In this document: one piece after another, positions 49,660 to 58,929 of the stretch
Numbering within the stretch: the stretch's first letter is position 1
Layout of the letters: the number at the start of each line of letters is the position of its first letter
Assembly (NCBI RefSeq): GCF_013364215.1
Contig: NZ_CP054923.1
Coordinates: 2,170,001 to 2,234,000 of the forward strand
Source of the DNA: Verrucosispora sp. NA02020
GTDB lineage: Bacteria > Actinomycetota > Actinomycetes > Mycobacteriales > Micromonosporaceae
Direction of reading: 5' to 3'
DNA length: 64,000 bases
Position numbers and translations under genes: made by a program
Notes under the pieces: generated by a model
What the model was told of the DNA's origin: nothing
The model's database searches: none
What the model saw: the letters and a program-made list of their open reading frames with translations, nothing else

Positions 49660-50871
49660 GTGACGGCGACGGACGAACGGGACAGCGGATGGCTGCGGGG
49701 CGCCGTCGGGCGGGTGATCGGGATGGTCGCCCGCGTGGTCGGCGGGATCAGTGGACGGATCGGCTGGCGGGAACGGCGCCGGACGCTGGAGCTGTACGCC
49801 ATCCTCGCCGTGCAGGCCGGAGCAGCCGCCGCCGTCGCCTGGACGGTCGCGCACCAGGTGCTCGGGCATCCGTCACCGGTCTTCGCGCCCAGCGCGGCGG
49901 TGGGCACGATCGCCGCCGCGATCGGCCGGCGGACCCGCCGCACCGTGGAACTGCTGATCGGCGTGCTGGCCGGGATCGTGGTCGGCGACGCCCTGATCTG
50001 GGTCATCGGCACCGGACCCTGGCAGATCGGCACCGTCGTGACGCTGGCCATCCTGCTCGCCCTCACGCTGAGCCGGGGCGGCCAGGTGGTGACCCAGGCC
50101 GGCGGCACGGCGGTCCTGATCGCCACGCTCGCGCCCGTGCAACGCGGGCTGGAGGTGCCCAGGATCATCGACGCCACGATCGGTGGGCTGGCCGCCGTGC
50201 TGGTGGTGGCCGTCCTGCCGGTGAACCCGGTGCGGCTCGTCCAGCGGGCGGCCCGTCCGCTGTTCACGGTGCTGATGGAGCAACTGCACGTGGGCGCGGA
50301 CGGCTTGTCGGCCGGCGACGCCGAGGAGGTGGCCCGGGCCCGGGACGCCCTGACCGCCCTCGACCCGCAGGTCAAACTGATCTCCGACGCGGTCGCCGGA
50401 GCCCAGGAGGCGGTGGCGATCTCACCGGCCCGATGGCACCGCCGGACCGACTTCGAGCACTACGAACGCGGCGTCCGCTACCTCGACCTGGCCGTGCGGG
50501 GCTGCCAGGAGATGCTGCGTCGGGCCGCCACGGCGGTCCGCGACGACGAACCGGTGCCGGCCGGGCTGCCCGCGGCGGTGCACTACTTCGGCGACGCCCT
50601 CGCGCTGATGCAGATCGCGGCGGAGAGCGGGCACCACACCGGTCGCACCGAGCGGCTGATCCTCAAGGCGGTGGACCGGGCCGCCGAGGCGTACCACGAG
50701 GGGGTGGGCTTCTCCGGCAGCGTGGTGGTGGCACAGATCCGGACCGTCGCCACCGACCTGCTGCGCAGCCTCGGCCGCTCGGAGTCGCAGGCCAGCGAGT
50801 CGGTCCGGGAGCGGTTCGGGCGGCGGCAGGAGGAGGGCCGGCCACCCGGGGCGCAGCCCGATCGCGCGTGA
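49660..50871 (+). CDS. FUSC/aromatic-acid-exporter-like membrane protein
   Basis: 403 residues, GTG start. Six N-terminal membrane helices (about 45-190, with LELYAILAVQAGAAAAVAWTVA and the PSPVFAPSAAVGTIAAAIG loop) are followed by a long helical cytoplasmic domain (about 195-385). The layout fits FUSC/ArAE-type exporters of aromatic acids. The long soluble domain is rich in Ala, Asp and Arg. Function inferred from fold only. Confidence 0.72.
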   Translation: MTATDERDSGWLRGAVGRVIGMVARVVGGISGRIGWRERRRTLELYAILAVQAGAAAAVAWTVAHQVLGHPSPVFAPSAAVGTIAAAIGRRTRRTVELLIGVLAGIVVGDALIWVIGTGPWQIGTVVTLAILLALTLSRGGQVVTQAGGTAVLIATLAPVQRGLEVPRIIDATIGGLAAVLVVAVLPVNPVRLVQRAARPLFTVLMEQLHVGADGLSAGDAEEVARARDALTALDPQVKLISDAVAGAQEAVAISPARWHRRTDFEHYERGVRYLDLAVRGCQEMLRRAATAVRDDEPVPAGLPAAVHYFGDALALMQIAAESGHHTGRTERLILKAVDRAAEAYHEGVGFSGSVVVAQIRTVATDLLRSLGRSESQASESVRERFGRRQEEGRPPGAQPDRA

Positions 50872-50881
50872 CCGGGCTGCG
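50852..50881. terminator. Terminator overlapping the FUSC gene end
   Basis: cgcagcccg pairs with cgggctgcg around 12 bases including the stop codon; sits between convergent genes. Confidence 0.7.
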
Positions 50882-50887
50882 GCCGTG

Positions 50888-51430
50888 TCACAACCGCCCG
50901 GCCACCGTCCGGGCCACCTCGGTGAGGCGTCCCACGTACCCGGCCGGGTCGTCCAGCCGGACCAACCGGACGGCCACCCAGGTCCCGGAGACGCTGACGA
51001 ACACCGCCCCCTCCTCCAGGTACGCCTCGTCGCCGATGCCGGAGAGCGTCTCGAACTCGTGGTCGAGTTCCCGGTCGATGTCGAGGATCTTCTTCGCCCC
51101 GTCGCCGACGAAGACCTCCACCTGGGCCAGCGGCCCCGAGACCGGCCCGGTGTACGTGCAGGTGTCCGCCACCGGCACCGGGTCCTCCAACGGCGTACCG
51201 GCCAACTCCTCGGCCTCCGCCCTGGTCACCAGCGCGCAGGCGTCCACCTCGGGCGGGTCCGGCGGCGCGGGCGTCTCGTTCGGCGGCTCCGGCGTTCCGG
51301 CCGGCTCCGGTGCCCCGGCCGGCGCGGGTGGCGGTGCTGCCGCCGGCTCGGCGGCCCCGCCACAGGCGGTGAGCACGGCCGCCAGGACCACCGTCCCGAT
51401 GAGCCGGGCGGTGCTGGGCAGGTGCCTCAT
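50888..51430 (-). CDS. DUF3558-like lipoprotein 1
   Basis: 180 residues. A lipoprotein signal with lipobox LTAC (Cys23), a Pro/Ala/Glu-rich linker (24-62), then the DUF3558 pattern: DACALVTRAEAEELAGTPL, CTYTG, GIGDEAYL and a C-terminal VAVRLVRLDD strand. Attached outside the membrane; function unknown. GAAGGGAG supports ATG 51430. Confidence 0.85.
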   Translation of the reverse strand: MRHLPSTARLIGTVVLAAVLTACGGAAEPAAAPPPAPAGAPEPAGTPEPPNETPAPPDPPEVDACALVTRAEAEELAGTPLEDPVPVADTCTYTGPVSGPLAQVEVFVGDGAKKILDIDRELDHEFETLSGIGDEAYLEEGAVFVSVSGTWVAVRLVRLDDPAGYVGRLTEVARTVAGRL

Positions 51431-51453
51431 CGTCGTCTCCCTTCGCCGCGCCG

Positions 51454-51981
51454 TCACCGGGGCAGGGCGTCGAGCAGCCGACGTAGCGCCTGCGCGTACC
51501 CGTCGGGACGGGCACCGAGGCGGGCGAAGCTGCTCAGCGTCACGGTGTAGGCGCCGCCGGCGCCGACCAGCACCGCCTCGGCGCCGATGTCCTTGACGGC
51601 CAGGTAACCCTTCGCGCCGTTCCCGATCTCCGTCACCGTCGAATAGATCTGCCCGGCCTGCTGGCGCTGGTAGTCGTAGGTGCCCTCGCCGGTCGACCGG
51701 GAGGCCGTGGTCACGGTGAGCTGGGCCACCCCCTTGCCGTCGCCGAAGCTGCACGTGCCCTGGTCCACCATGGACTCGCCGACGAACTCGGAGACCTGTG
51801 CCGCGGTGAACGGGCAGGGCGGGCGTACCGTGTCGGCCGCGTCGACGGGCAGGTCGACGTCGGTGTCCGCGTCCGCGCCGGCTCCCGTGTCCGGCGCCGG
51901 TGCAGCCTCGGTGCCGCCGTCGCCGCATCCGGTCAACGCGAGCACCACCACGCAGAGCGCCGGCAGGATCTGTCGCCGCAC
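51454..51981 (-). CDS. DUF3558-like lipoprotein 2
   Basis: 175 residues, GTG start behind AAGGGAG. Lipobox LTGC (Cys19), an Asp/Ala-rich linker, then CPFTAAQVSEFVGESM, CSFGDGKG and DIGAEAVLVG blocks related to those in its downstream neighbour. The two are adjacent on one strand, 23 bases apart, and look like a divergent tandem duplication; together they may bind a ligand or partner at the surface. Confidence 0.82.
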   Translation of the reverse strand: MRRQILPALCVVVLALTGCGDGGTEAAPAPDTGAGADADTDVDLPVDAADTVRPPCPFTAAQVSEFVGESMVDQGTCSFGDGKGVAQLTVTTASRSTGEGTYDYQRQQAGQIYSTVTEIGNGAKGYLAVKDIGAEAVLVGAGGAYTVTLSSFARLGARPDGYAQALRRLLDALPR

Positions 51982-52061
51982 GTGTCCTGCTCCCTTCTTC
52001 GGCCGACCACTGACTGTCTCGACGCTACGGTCGGCGGACCGGGAAGGAATCCGGTGTTTCC

Positions 52062-54833
52062 CTAGCTTTCGACGCCCGCCGCCGACGTCCGGGTGCCGGT
52101 CGCCGTGCGGGCGAGAGCGGCACCGAGCTCGGCCCGCCGGGAGATGCCCAGCTTCCGATAGACCCGGGAGAGGTTCGTCTCGACCGTCTTCGGGCTGACG
52201 AACAACTCGTCGGCGATGGCCCGACTGGTGCGCCCCTGGGAGGCGAGCCGGGCCACGCGTTCCTCGGTCGCGGTGAGGTCCGACGGCGCGGGCGGACGCC
52301 CACCGAGCCGGGCGGCCTCGGCGCGGGCCCGTGCCGCGAACGCCGCCGCCCCCAACGCGTCGAACTCCGCCGCCGCGGCCTGCAACGCCTCCCGGGCCTG
52401 CCGCTTGCGGCGCGACCGGCGGTGCACCACCCCGGCGACCAGCAGACACCGGGCGCGGTCCAGCGGCAGGACGTCGGGCGGCACCGTGGCCCGCGCGCTG
52501 TCGATCTCCGCCAGCGCGGCCGACGGGTCGACCCCACCGGCGCTGTCCACCAGGGCCCGGCTGCGCGCCAACCCGAGCAGCGTCCAGGGGCGCGGCAGCC
52601 GCCGGTGTCGCTGCGCCAGCCGCGCCAGCGTCGCCGCTGCGGTGACCAGGTCGCCGACCCCGACACACGCCTCGATCCAGTCCGGCTCGAAGCGTTGGGC
52701 CAGCGGCTCGGTCAGGCCCATCCGGTCGAACACCGCGGCGAGCCGCCGGAACCCGGCGGCGGCGTCGGCCGTCCGCCCGGCACTGAGCGCGACGAACGCA
52801 CCCAGGTGCAGGTGGATCCGGCGGCACCAGTCGTCGTCGAGTTCCTCGCCGAGCCGGGCACCCGTCTCCGCCACCCGGGCTGCCGCGTCGAGCCGGCCCC
52901 GCAGCGCGTCGAGGAACGCGGCCAGCCAGGTCTCGGCGGTGAGTTCGGTGCCCAGCAACTCACCGAGCTCGCGGGCCGCCGCGATGTGCCGCTCCGCCGC
53001 CGCCCAGCGTCCGGCCAGCAGCTCGGTCTCGCCGAGGTGTTTGAGCAACTCGTGCTGGGACGGCTCGTCCCCGCGTGCGGTGGCCCGGTCCAGCAGCCCG
53101 GCCAGGCGCTGTCGGGCCCGGTCCAGGTCGTCGATGCCCTTCCACCAGACCGCCGGGATCGTGCCGGCCAGCCAGGACGGCTCCGCACCCTCCATGGCCA
53201 GCGCCCGGTCGAGCAGTTCGACGCGGGGCGGCACTCCGGCGCGTACCTCGTTGAAGAAGAGGTTCATCAGGGCGGCGGCCAGCAGCGGACGGTCGCCGCC
53301 GGGCCCGGTGAGCAGCCCGACCGCCGCCTCGGCGTGCGTGCGGGCCGGATCCGGCAGGTCGACGAAGAGTGCCAGGTGGGCGTGGATCCGGCCGGACAGG
53401 GGAGAGCCGGGTCGGGTCGCGGTCAGTGCCCGCGTCGCGGCCTCGACGGCGGTGCCGCCCGGCTCGTCGGCGCTCCACGCCACCACGGCCCGCAGCAGCA
53501 GCGCCTCGGCACGGACGTCGCCGCCGAACCCGTCGGCCACCGCCTCGGCGGCGAGTCGGGCACCCGGATGGTCACCGCAGTCGAACCGGCACCGGGCCGC
53601 CGCCAGCCGTCGCCGCCCCTGGGCCTCCCGGTCGTCCGCCGGAGTGAGCCGCGCCGAGGACTCGTAGAGCGTCACCGCCGCCTCCGGCGCGCCGCGCGCG
53701 TGCTGCCGTGCCGCAGCCGCCGCCAGGGCGTCGGCCACCACCGGGTCGGGCGTGGTGGTGCAGAGCGCCAGGTGCCGGACCCGCTCGTCCGGATCGGCCA
53801 CCACCTGGGCCAGCCGGCGGTGCAGGGCACGCCGGACGCCGGGCGGGATGCCCGTGCGGACCGCCGCCGCGTACACCGGGTGGGTGAACTCGACCCGCTG
53901 CGGTGTCACCACCAGCAGCCCCGCCTCCTCGGCGGCGTCGAACGCGCCGGGACCGACGCCGGCGGCGGCCAGATCCCCGAGCAGCGGTACGCCGAGCAGA
54001 GCGGTCAACCGCACCGCGTCCCGGCAGCGGGGCGGCAGCCCGGCGAGGACGTCGTCGAGGAGATGGTGCATGGAGGCGGCCACCGGCAGGTCCTGCCCCG
54101 GCTCGGGCGGCTGCGGCAGGCGCTGCACCGCACGGGCCACCTCGATGGCGACCAGCGGGTTGCCGGCGGCCTCGCGGGCGATCCGGGCGAGCAGCGGACG
54201 GCTCAGCGGGGCACCGATCCGGTCCCGCAGCACGTGGTGCAGCGCGGCCACGTCGAGCGGGGCCAGGGCCAACCGCGTCAACCGCCGGGGACCGGTGTCG
54301 AGCCCGAGCGGAGCCGTCCGGGGCGCCGGCCCACCGGGAACGCGGCAACTCACCAGCGTGGCCGGCACCGGGTCGAGTCGGCGCAGCGCGAACCGCAGCG
54401 CGCGTTCGCTCGGCCGGTCCAACCAGGGCGCGTCGTCCACGGCGACCAGCACCGGCCGACCGGCGGCGAGCGCCGCCTCCAGCAGCGTCCGGGTCGCCGC
54501 GCCGACCACGCGTTCGTCGAACGTCTCGTCGCTGTCGCCGGTGAGCAGCACCACCTCGGCGGCGACCCGCTGCGGACGCGGCAGGTCCACCACCAGGTCG
54601 GCCAGCGGGCGGAGCAGGTCGGCGAGCGCGGCGAACGGCAGGTCGGTCTCGCACTCGGTCGGCGCGCAGGTGAGCACCGACCATCCGGCCCGGGTCGCCT
54701 CGGTGACCAGGGCCCGCAGCAGGGTCGTCTTGCCGATCCCGGCCGGACCTTCCAACAGCACCGGGCCGGGCTCGCCCAGCGTGCGCCAGGCCAGGTCGAA
54801 CAGGTCGTCCCGGCCGACGAGCGAACGCGGCAT
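52062..54833 (-). CDS. Large ATP-binding LuxR-family regulator (LAL type)
   Basis: 923 residues. Walker A is GPAGIGKTT (residues 29-37) and a Walker B-like VLVAVDDAPWLD follows at about 130; the middle is helical TPR-like repeats, and the C-terminal 60 residues (LTATEERVARLASQGRTSRAIADELFVSPKTVETNLSRVYRKLGISRRAEL) are a LuxR helix-turn-helix. LAL regulators use ATP and often activate secondary-metabolite or sugar genes. ATG 54833 begins MPRSLVGRDD, the usual STAND start; ATG 54869 would add 12 residues. Its target is not evident. Confidence 0.88.
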   Translation of the reverse strand: MPRSLVGRDDLFDLAWRTLGEPGPVLLEGPAGIGKTTLLRALVTEATRAGWSVLTCAPTECETDLPFAALADLLRPLADLVVDLPRPQRVAAEVVLLTGDSDETFDERVVGAATRTLLEAALAAGRPVLVAVDDAPWLDRPSERALRFALRRLDPVPATLVSCRVPGGPAPRTAPLGLDTGPRRLTRLALAPLDVAALHHVLRDRIGAPLSRPLLARIAREAAGNPLVAIEVARAVQRLPQPPEPGQDLPVAASMHHLLDDVLAGLPPRCRDAVRLTALLGVPLLGDLAAAGVGPGAFDAAEEAGLLVVTPQRVEFTHPVYAAAVRTGIPPGVRRALHRRLAQVVADPDERVRHLALCTTTPDPVVADALAAAAARQHARGAPEAAVTLYESSARLTPADDREAQGRRRLAAARCRFDCGDHPGARLAAEAVADGFGGDVRAEALLLRAVVAWSADEPGGTAVEAATRALTATRPGSPLSGRIHAHLALFVDLPDPARTHAEAAVGLLTGPGGDRPLLAAALMNLFFNEVRAGVPPRVELLDRALAMEGAEPSWLAGTIPAVWWKGIDDLDRARQRLAGLLDRATARGDEPSQHELLKHLGETELLAGRWAAAERHIAAARELGELLGTELTAETWLAAFLDALRGRLDAAARVAETGARLGEELDDDWCRRIHLHLGAFVALSAGRTADAAAGFRRLAAVFDRMGLTEPLAQRFEPDWIEACVGVGDLVTAAATLARLAQRHRRLPRPWTLLGLARSRALVDSAGGVDPSAALAEIDSARATVPPDVLPLDRARCLLVAGVVHRRSRRKRQAREALQAAAAEFDALGAAAFAARARAEAARLGGRPPAPSDLTATEERVARLASQGRTSRAIADELFVSPKTVETNLSRVYRKLGISRRAELGAALARTATGTRTSAAGVES

Positions 54834-55115
54834 GTGGCGATTGTGGCACCGGCCGGCGTCGATGGGCATCAGGCGCTCGGCGCGCCGGGGCGGTCGGTCG
54901 GCCGGGGTCCGTTCAGGCGTGTGGCGTCCGGCTCGGCGGGATGCCACAGGCGGTTCGTGCGTCGCGTCGGCCGGTGCTCGATCGTTGCCGAAGACGGGAG
55001 GCGTCGTCGTCGGGCGGCGCACCACGCCTCCGGGCGTGCGGTGCACGCGGCTGGATGATCACGATGGGTGTCCGAAGGAGAGGTAGCGGCACGACGTACG
55101 CCGGAGAGGGGTGGG

Positions 55116-55778
55116 GTGTTGGAGGGTAGTGATCCGACTGACGTCGTCCGCCGGGCGACGGCTGAAGCGCTCCGGCGGATCGCCGGGGAGACGGTCCTGA
55201 TCGGCATCGTGGGGAGCCGGCTGGGGGCACTGGGGGACGGCCTGCGGGACGTCCTGCGCGCGGCGCTGGTGACGCAGCGGGTGGCGGCGCCGCTGCGGCT
55301 GATCGGGCTGTGTCGCGAACTCGACCTCGGGCCCGACGCGTTCGACCTGCTGGGACACCATCTGCTGGGAGCGCTGGTCGGGCACCGGCCCGGACCGGAC
55401 GCACTGGTACGCGCCGGCGGTGCGCTGGGGTTGGCGCGACGGGAACTCTTCGTCCCCCACGGTGCGGAGTCGGACGACACGGTCCGGGTGCTCCGTCCGC
55501 ACACCGGTCGCGGCAACAGCGCGAACGCCCGCTACCGCGCGACGAAACCGCCGGAGCACCTGCCCTCGCCGCCCGCCTGGACCTGCACCGGCTGCGGCCA
55601 GGAATGGCCGTGCCCGGTCAAGCAGAGCCAGTTGCTGGCGGAGTTCGGGGGAGCGCGGGCCGCGCTCGCGGTCTATCTGGGGTCGTGTCTGCTCGCGGCC
55701 GCCCGGGATCTGCCCGGGTTACCGCCGGCCCACGCCCGAGACCGGTTCCTCGGCTGGTTGCCGCGCCGACCGTGCTGA
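55116..55778 (+). CDS. Two-part protein with AICE-type WPCP zinc-ribbon C-terminus
   Basis: 220 residues. The N-terminal 125 are helical (DVVRRATAEALRRIAGETVLIGIV, LRLIGLCRELDLGPDAFDLLGHHLL) and unassigned. After a polar linker the C-terminal 70 match the third protein of the element's module at 33123: CTGCGQEWPCP, then RAALAVYLGSCLLAAARDLPGLP and RFLGWLPRR. GTG 55116 with GGAGAGG is preferred; GTG 55068 would add 16 residues. Presumably the C-terminal domain binds zinc. Function unknown. Confidence 0.68.
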   Translation: MLEGSDPTDVVRRATAEALRRIAGETVLIGIVGSRLGALGDGLRDVLRAALVTQRVAAPLRLIGLCRELDLGPDAFDLLGHHLLGALVGHRPGPDALVRAGGALGLARRELFVPHGAESDDTVRVLRPHTGRGNSANARYRATKPPEHLPSPPAWTCTGCGQEWPCPVKQSQLLAEFGGARAALAVYLGSCLLAAARDLPGLPPAHARDRFLGWLPRRPC

Positions 55779-55787
55779 GCACGGTCA

Positions 55788-55831
55788 CCGGTCGGGCCGG
55801 AGCGGAGACATTCCCGCACCGACCCGACCGG
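55788..55831. terminator. Possible terminator between convergent genes
   Basis: ccggtcggg pairs with cccgaccgg (9 bp) over a 26-base loop. Confidence 0.45.
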
Positions 55832-55836
55832 GTCTC

Positions 55837-57765
55837 TCAACGTGCGGTGGGCTCGGGCGCGGTGCCGTTGGCCGCGACGACCGGGTGCCCGGCCTCGTCC
55901 TCGGCGGGCGGGCCGGCGAACCAGTCGATGCCGCCCTTTCCGCCGGCCGCGACCACTGCCGCCGCCCGCGCCACCGGGTCGGTCAACGCCGCCGGGTCGG
56001 ACTGCGTCGGCCCAGGGCCGGACCGGCCGGCGTCCGGGCCGCCGCCGGAGTCGACGCCCTCGGCTCCGGTCGGGGAGGCGGTGCCCTCCGGGCCCTGGGA
56101 GGACGTGTCCGCCGGGCCATCGGCGGAGCTGCCCGCCGGGCTGCTCTCCGCGCCGGCCTCGGCACGGGCAGCGTCCGAGCCCGCGCCGGAGCGGGGAGCG
56201 TCGGTGCCGGCACGAAGATCGCCCGCGCCGGGACGGTGGGCGTCGCCGCCGGGACGGTGGGCGTCCGCGCCGGGGCGCAGAGTGTGCGGACCGGCGGTGG
56301 TGCCGTCCTGGCCCGAGGCGACGGCACCGTTGGCCACCGGCCGCGCCGGACCGCCGTACTCGGCACCGGCCGCCTCGGCGCGACCGTCCCCGTTCCCGGT
56401 GGACGGCTGCGCGCCGGTCGCCGGGGCCGGCTCGCCGTTGACCCGGGCGGCCGGGCGGGCACCCACCATCGGGTACTCGGCGGTCTCGGTGCCGCCGGCC
56501 GCCGCGGCCATGACCGCCGCCGCCGCCAGGTCGGCGACCCGCTTGGCCTCCCGCTGCACCCGCGCCCGGGTCTCCTTGGCGTGCCGCTCGGCCGCCTCGA
56601 CGGCCCGGCGCACCTCCTCCAGCCGCTGAGTCTCCGCCGCGAGGTCGCGTCCGGTCTCCTCCAACTGCCGGCGCAGCCGGGTCAGCTCGGCGTCGGTGGC
56701 GTCCCGGTCCCGCCGGGTCTCGTCGAGCTGCCCCCGGGCGCCGTCCAGTTCCTCCTGCAACCGGGCCAGCGCCTCCTGCTGCTCGCCGACCTGGAGCTGG
56801 ACGGTGTGCAACTGCTCCTCGGCGGCGGCGGCCTGCTCGTCGCTGAACGTGCGGGTCTCGGCCGCCTGCTCGTCGGCGCGCTTACGGATCTCGGCGGAGT
56901 ACTGCTGCGCGTCCGCGATCATCGAGCTGACCCGCTGCTCGGCGGCGGACCGCTGGGCGGCCAACTCGCGCTCGACCGACGCCCGCTGCTCGGCCAGGTC
57001 CTCCTCGGCGTTGGAGCGCCGCTCCGCGAGCTCCTCCTCCACGGTGGTCCGCCACTGGGTCAGTTCCTGCTGACTCTTGGACCGGGCCGCCTGGATCTCC
57101 TGGTGGATCTGGGTACGCGCGGACGTGGTGAGCGCCTCGGCCGCCGAGCGGGCCTGCTCGACCTGCTGGCGGCACTGCTCGCCGATGCGCTGCGCCTCCT
57201 GCTGGGCGCGCTCGTGCGCGGCCTCGCCCTCGGTCCGCAGCTTCTCGGCGCGTTCGCGGGTCTCGGCCAGTTCCGCCTCGGCCGTGGCGCGCTTCTCCTC
57301 GTACGTCCTGTCGTGCTCGGCCCGCCGGGAGGCCAGTTCCTCGTCGAGGTCGGCCAGCGCCTTGACGGTCCGCTCGCGCGCGTTGGCGAGCGTCTTCTCG
57401 GCCTCCGCCTGGAGCTTGGTGGCCCGCTGGGTGTGGGTGTCCACGATGGCCGTCGCCTGCTTCTCGGCGAGGTCCAGGATCTGGTCGACCATCGGGCCCA
57501 GGTCGCGGAAGGACGCCCGGTCCATCTGGGTCGGCCGCTGGCGCAGCTCGGTCACCTCGATCTGGAACGCCTGGAGCTTGCCGGTCAGGTCCCGTACGTG
57601 TGACGTGGCCCGGTCCCGGTCGGCGGCGACCGCGGCGATGCGGGCGTCGGCCTGCTCGACGTAGCGATCGACCTGCCGCTTGTCGTACCCCCGCATGGTG
57701 ACCTCGAAGTTCGGCCGCGAGGCCAGGTCGTCGCGGGACGCGAACGGTTCCTCGCCGATGGACAT
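55837..57765 (-). CDS. DivIVA/Scy-like polar coiled-coil protein
   Basis: 642 residues. The N-terminal FEVTMRGYDKRQVDRYVEQADARIAAV block is a DivIVA-type membrane-curvature/assembly domain; a very long Ala/Glu/Arg/Gln-rich coiled coil with heptad repeats fills about 30-410; the last 220 residues are Pro/Gly/Ala/Asp-rich and disordered. This fits Scy/FilP-type cytoskeletal proteins that organise tip growth in actinomycetes. GGAGG touches ATG 57771 but is well spaced for ATG 57765, which I use. Probably at hyphal tips or septa. Confidence 0.82.
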   Translation of the reverse strand: MSIGEEPFASRDDLASRPNFEVTMRGYDKRQVDRYVEQADARIAAVAADRDRATSHVRDLTGKLQAFQIEVTELRQRPTQMDRASFRDLGPMVDQILDLAEKQATAIVDTHTQRATKLQAEAEKTLANARERTVKALADLDEELASRRAEHDRTYEEKRATAEAELAETRERAEKLRTEGEAAHERAQQEAQRIGEQCRQQVEQARSAAEALTTSARTQIHQEIQAARSKSQQELTQWRTTVEEELAERRSNAEEDLAEQRASVERELAAQRSAAEQRVSSMIADAQQYSAEIRKRADEQAAETRTFSDEQAAAAEEQLHTVQLQVGEQQEALARLQEELDGARGQLDETRRDRDATDAELTRLRRQLEETGRDLAAETQRLEEVRRAVEAAERHAKETRARVQREAKRVADLAAAAVMAAAAGGTETAEYPMVGARPAARVNGEPAPATGAQPSTGNGDGRAEAAGAEYGGPARPVANGAVASGQDGTTAGPHTLRPGADAHRPGGDAHRPGAGDLRAGTDAPRSGAGSDAARAEAGAESSPAGSSADGPADTSSQGPEGTASPTGAEGVDSGGGPDAGRSGPGPTQSDPAALTDPVARAAAVVAAGGKGGIDWFAGPPAEDEAGHPVVAANGTAPEPTAR

Positions 57766-58020
57766 GCCCATCCTCCGTACGATCGCGAGCGCCACACCGG
57801 CCGCCCGGCTGCGATGACGCGCAACGCTACCGCTGCTCGCGTTCGTCTGTCGTCCCACCCCGGTACCGATTACGCACCGGCTTGCGGGGTGCGCACGTCC
57901 CTCGGCCGCGCGGGCGGTCGGCGGGGTGTCCGAGTGGCCTGTCCCGGCGCTACGCCGGCCGGTTTTCATCGAGTCGCGTCGACCCGCGCCGGTGCGGTGA
58001 CCGGCGTCAGGGGCCCCATC

Positions 58021-58052
58021 TTGACAGCGAGTTAGGTTAGGTTAGCCTAACC
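58021..58052 (+). promoter_or_regulatory. Promoter with iron box (DmdR/IdeR type)
   Basis: TTAGGTTAGGTTAGCCTAACC (58032-58052 without its first bases) has the form of the TTAGGTTAGGCTAACCTAA box bound by DmdR1/IdeR with Fe(II). TTGACA at 58021-58026 is the -35. The box ends 2 bases before the ATG, so binding would block transcription when iron is plentiful. Confidence 0.85.
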
Positions 58053-58054
58053 GC

Positions 58055-58888
58055 ATGTCGAGCGCACTGGCGTCGGGTGACGTCGAGCAGAGCCTGCGTG
58101 GAGTCGATCTCCACCTGGGCTACCACGGCACGTCGGTGGTGCACGGTGCCGCGATCACGCTCCGCCCCGGTGCGGTGACGGCCCTGGTCGGGCCGAACGG
58201 CAGTGGTAAGTCCACCCTGTTGCGGGCGCTGGCCCGACTGCACCCGATCGACAGCGGCACGGTGCTCTTCGCCGACGGCTCCGCCGCCGCCGGTCTGCCC
58301 GCCAAGGAGTACGCCCGCCGCGTGACCCTGCTCGCGCAGAGCCGGCCGGTCCCCAACGGAGTCACGGTCCGTGACGTAGTCGGCTACGGTCGGCACCCGT
58401 ACCGGGGACGCTGGCGCGCCGACGACCCGGACGGTCCCGCCGCGATCGGCCGGGCGATGGAGGTCACCGGGGTCACCGCGATGGCCGACCGGCCGGTGGA
58501 CGAGCTGTCCGGCGGCGAGTTGCAGCGGGTCTGGCTGGCCACCTGCCTGGCCCAGGACACCCCGGTGCTGCTGCTCGACGAGCCGACCACCTTCCTCGAC
58601 CTGCGCTACCAGGTCGAGATCCTCGACCTGATGCGTGACCTCGCCGACGACCACGGTGTCGCCGTCGGTGTGGTGCTGCACGACCTCAACCAGGCCGCCG
58701 CGGTGGCCGACGAGGTGGTGCTGCTGCACAGCGGCCGGGTCCGGGCCACCGGCACCCCCGCCGAGGTCTTCACCGAGCACGACCTGACCGATACCTACGG
58801 GATCCGGATCGAGGTCGTCGTCGACCCGCTCAGTGGTCTGGTCACCACCCGCCCGGTGGGCCGCCACCTCACCCGCGTCCCGGTCTGA
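58055..58888 (+). CDS. Iron-siderophore ABC transporter ATPase
   Basis: 277 residues: Walker A GPNGSGKST (46-54), Q-loop LLAQS, signature LSGGELQ, Walker B VLLLDEPT and H-loop LHDLNQAA, the FepC/FecE pattern. It powers import of ferric siderophores through the downstream permease. ATG lies 2 bases after the iron box. First gene of a four-gene uptake unit. Confidence 0.9.
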   Translation: MSSALASGDVEQSLRGVDLHLGYHGTSVVHGAAITLRPGAVTALVGPNGSGKSTLLRALARLHPIDSGTVLFADGSAAAGLPAKEYARRVTLLAQSRPVPNGVTVRDVVGYGRHPYRGRWRADDPDGPAAIGRAMEVTGVTAMADRPVDELSGGELQRVWLATCLAQDTPVLLLDEPTTFLDLRYQVEILDLMRDLADDHGVAVGVVLHDLNQAAAVADEVVLLHSGRVRATGTPAEVFTEHDLTDTYGIRIEVVVDPLSGLVTTRPVGRHLTRVPV

Positions 58889-58929
58889 TCCCGGACCGAC
58901 CCGAACAACCCATCCCGAGAAAGAACATC

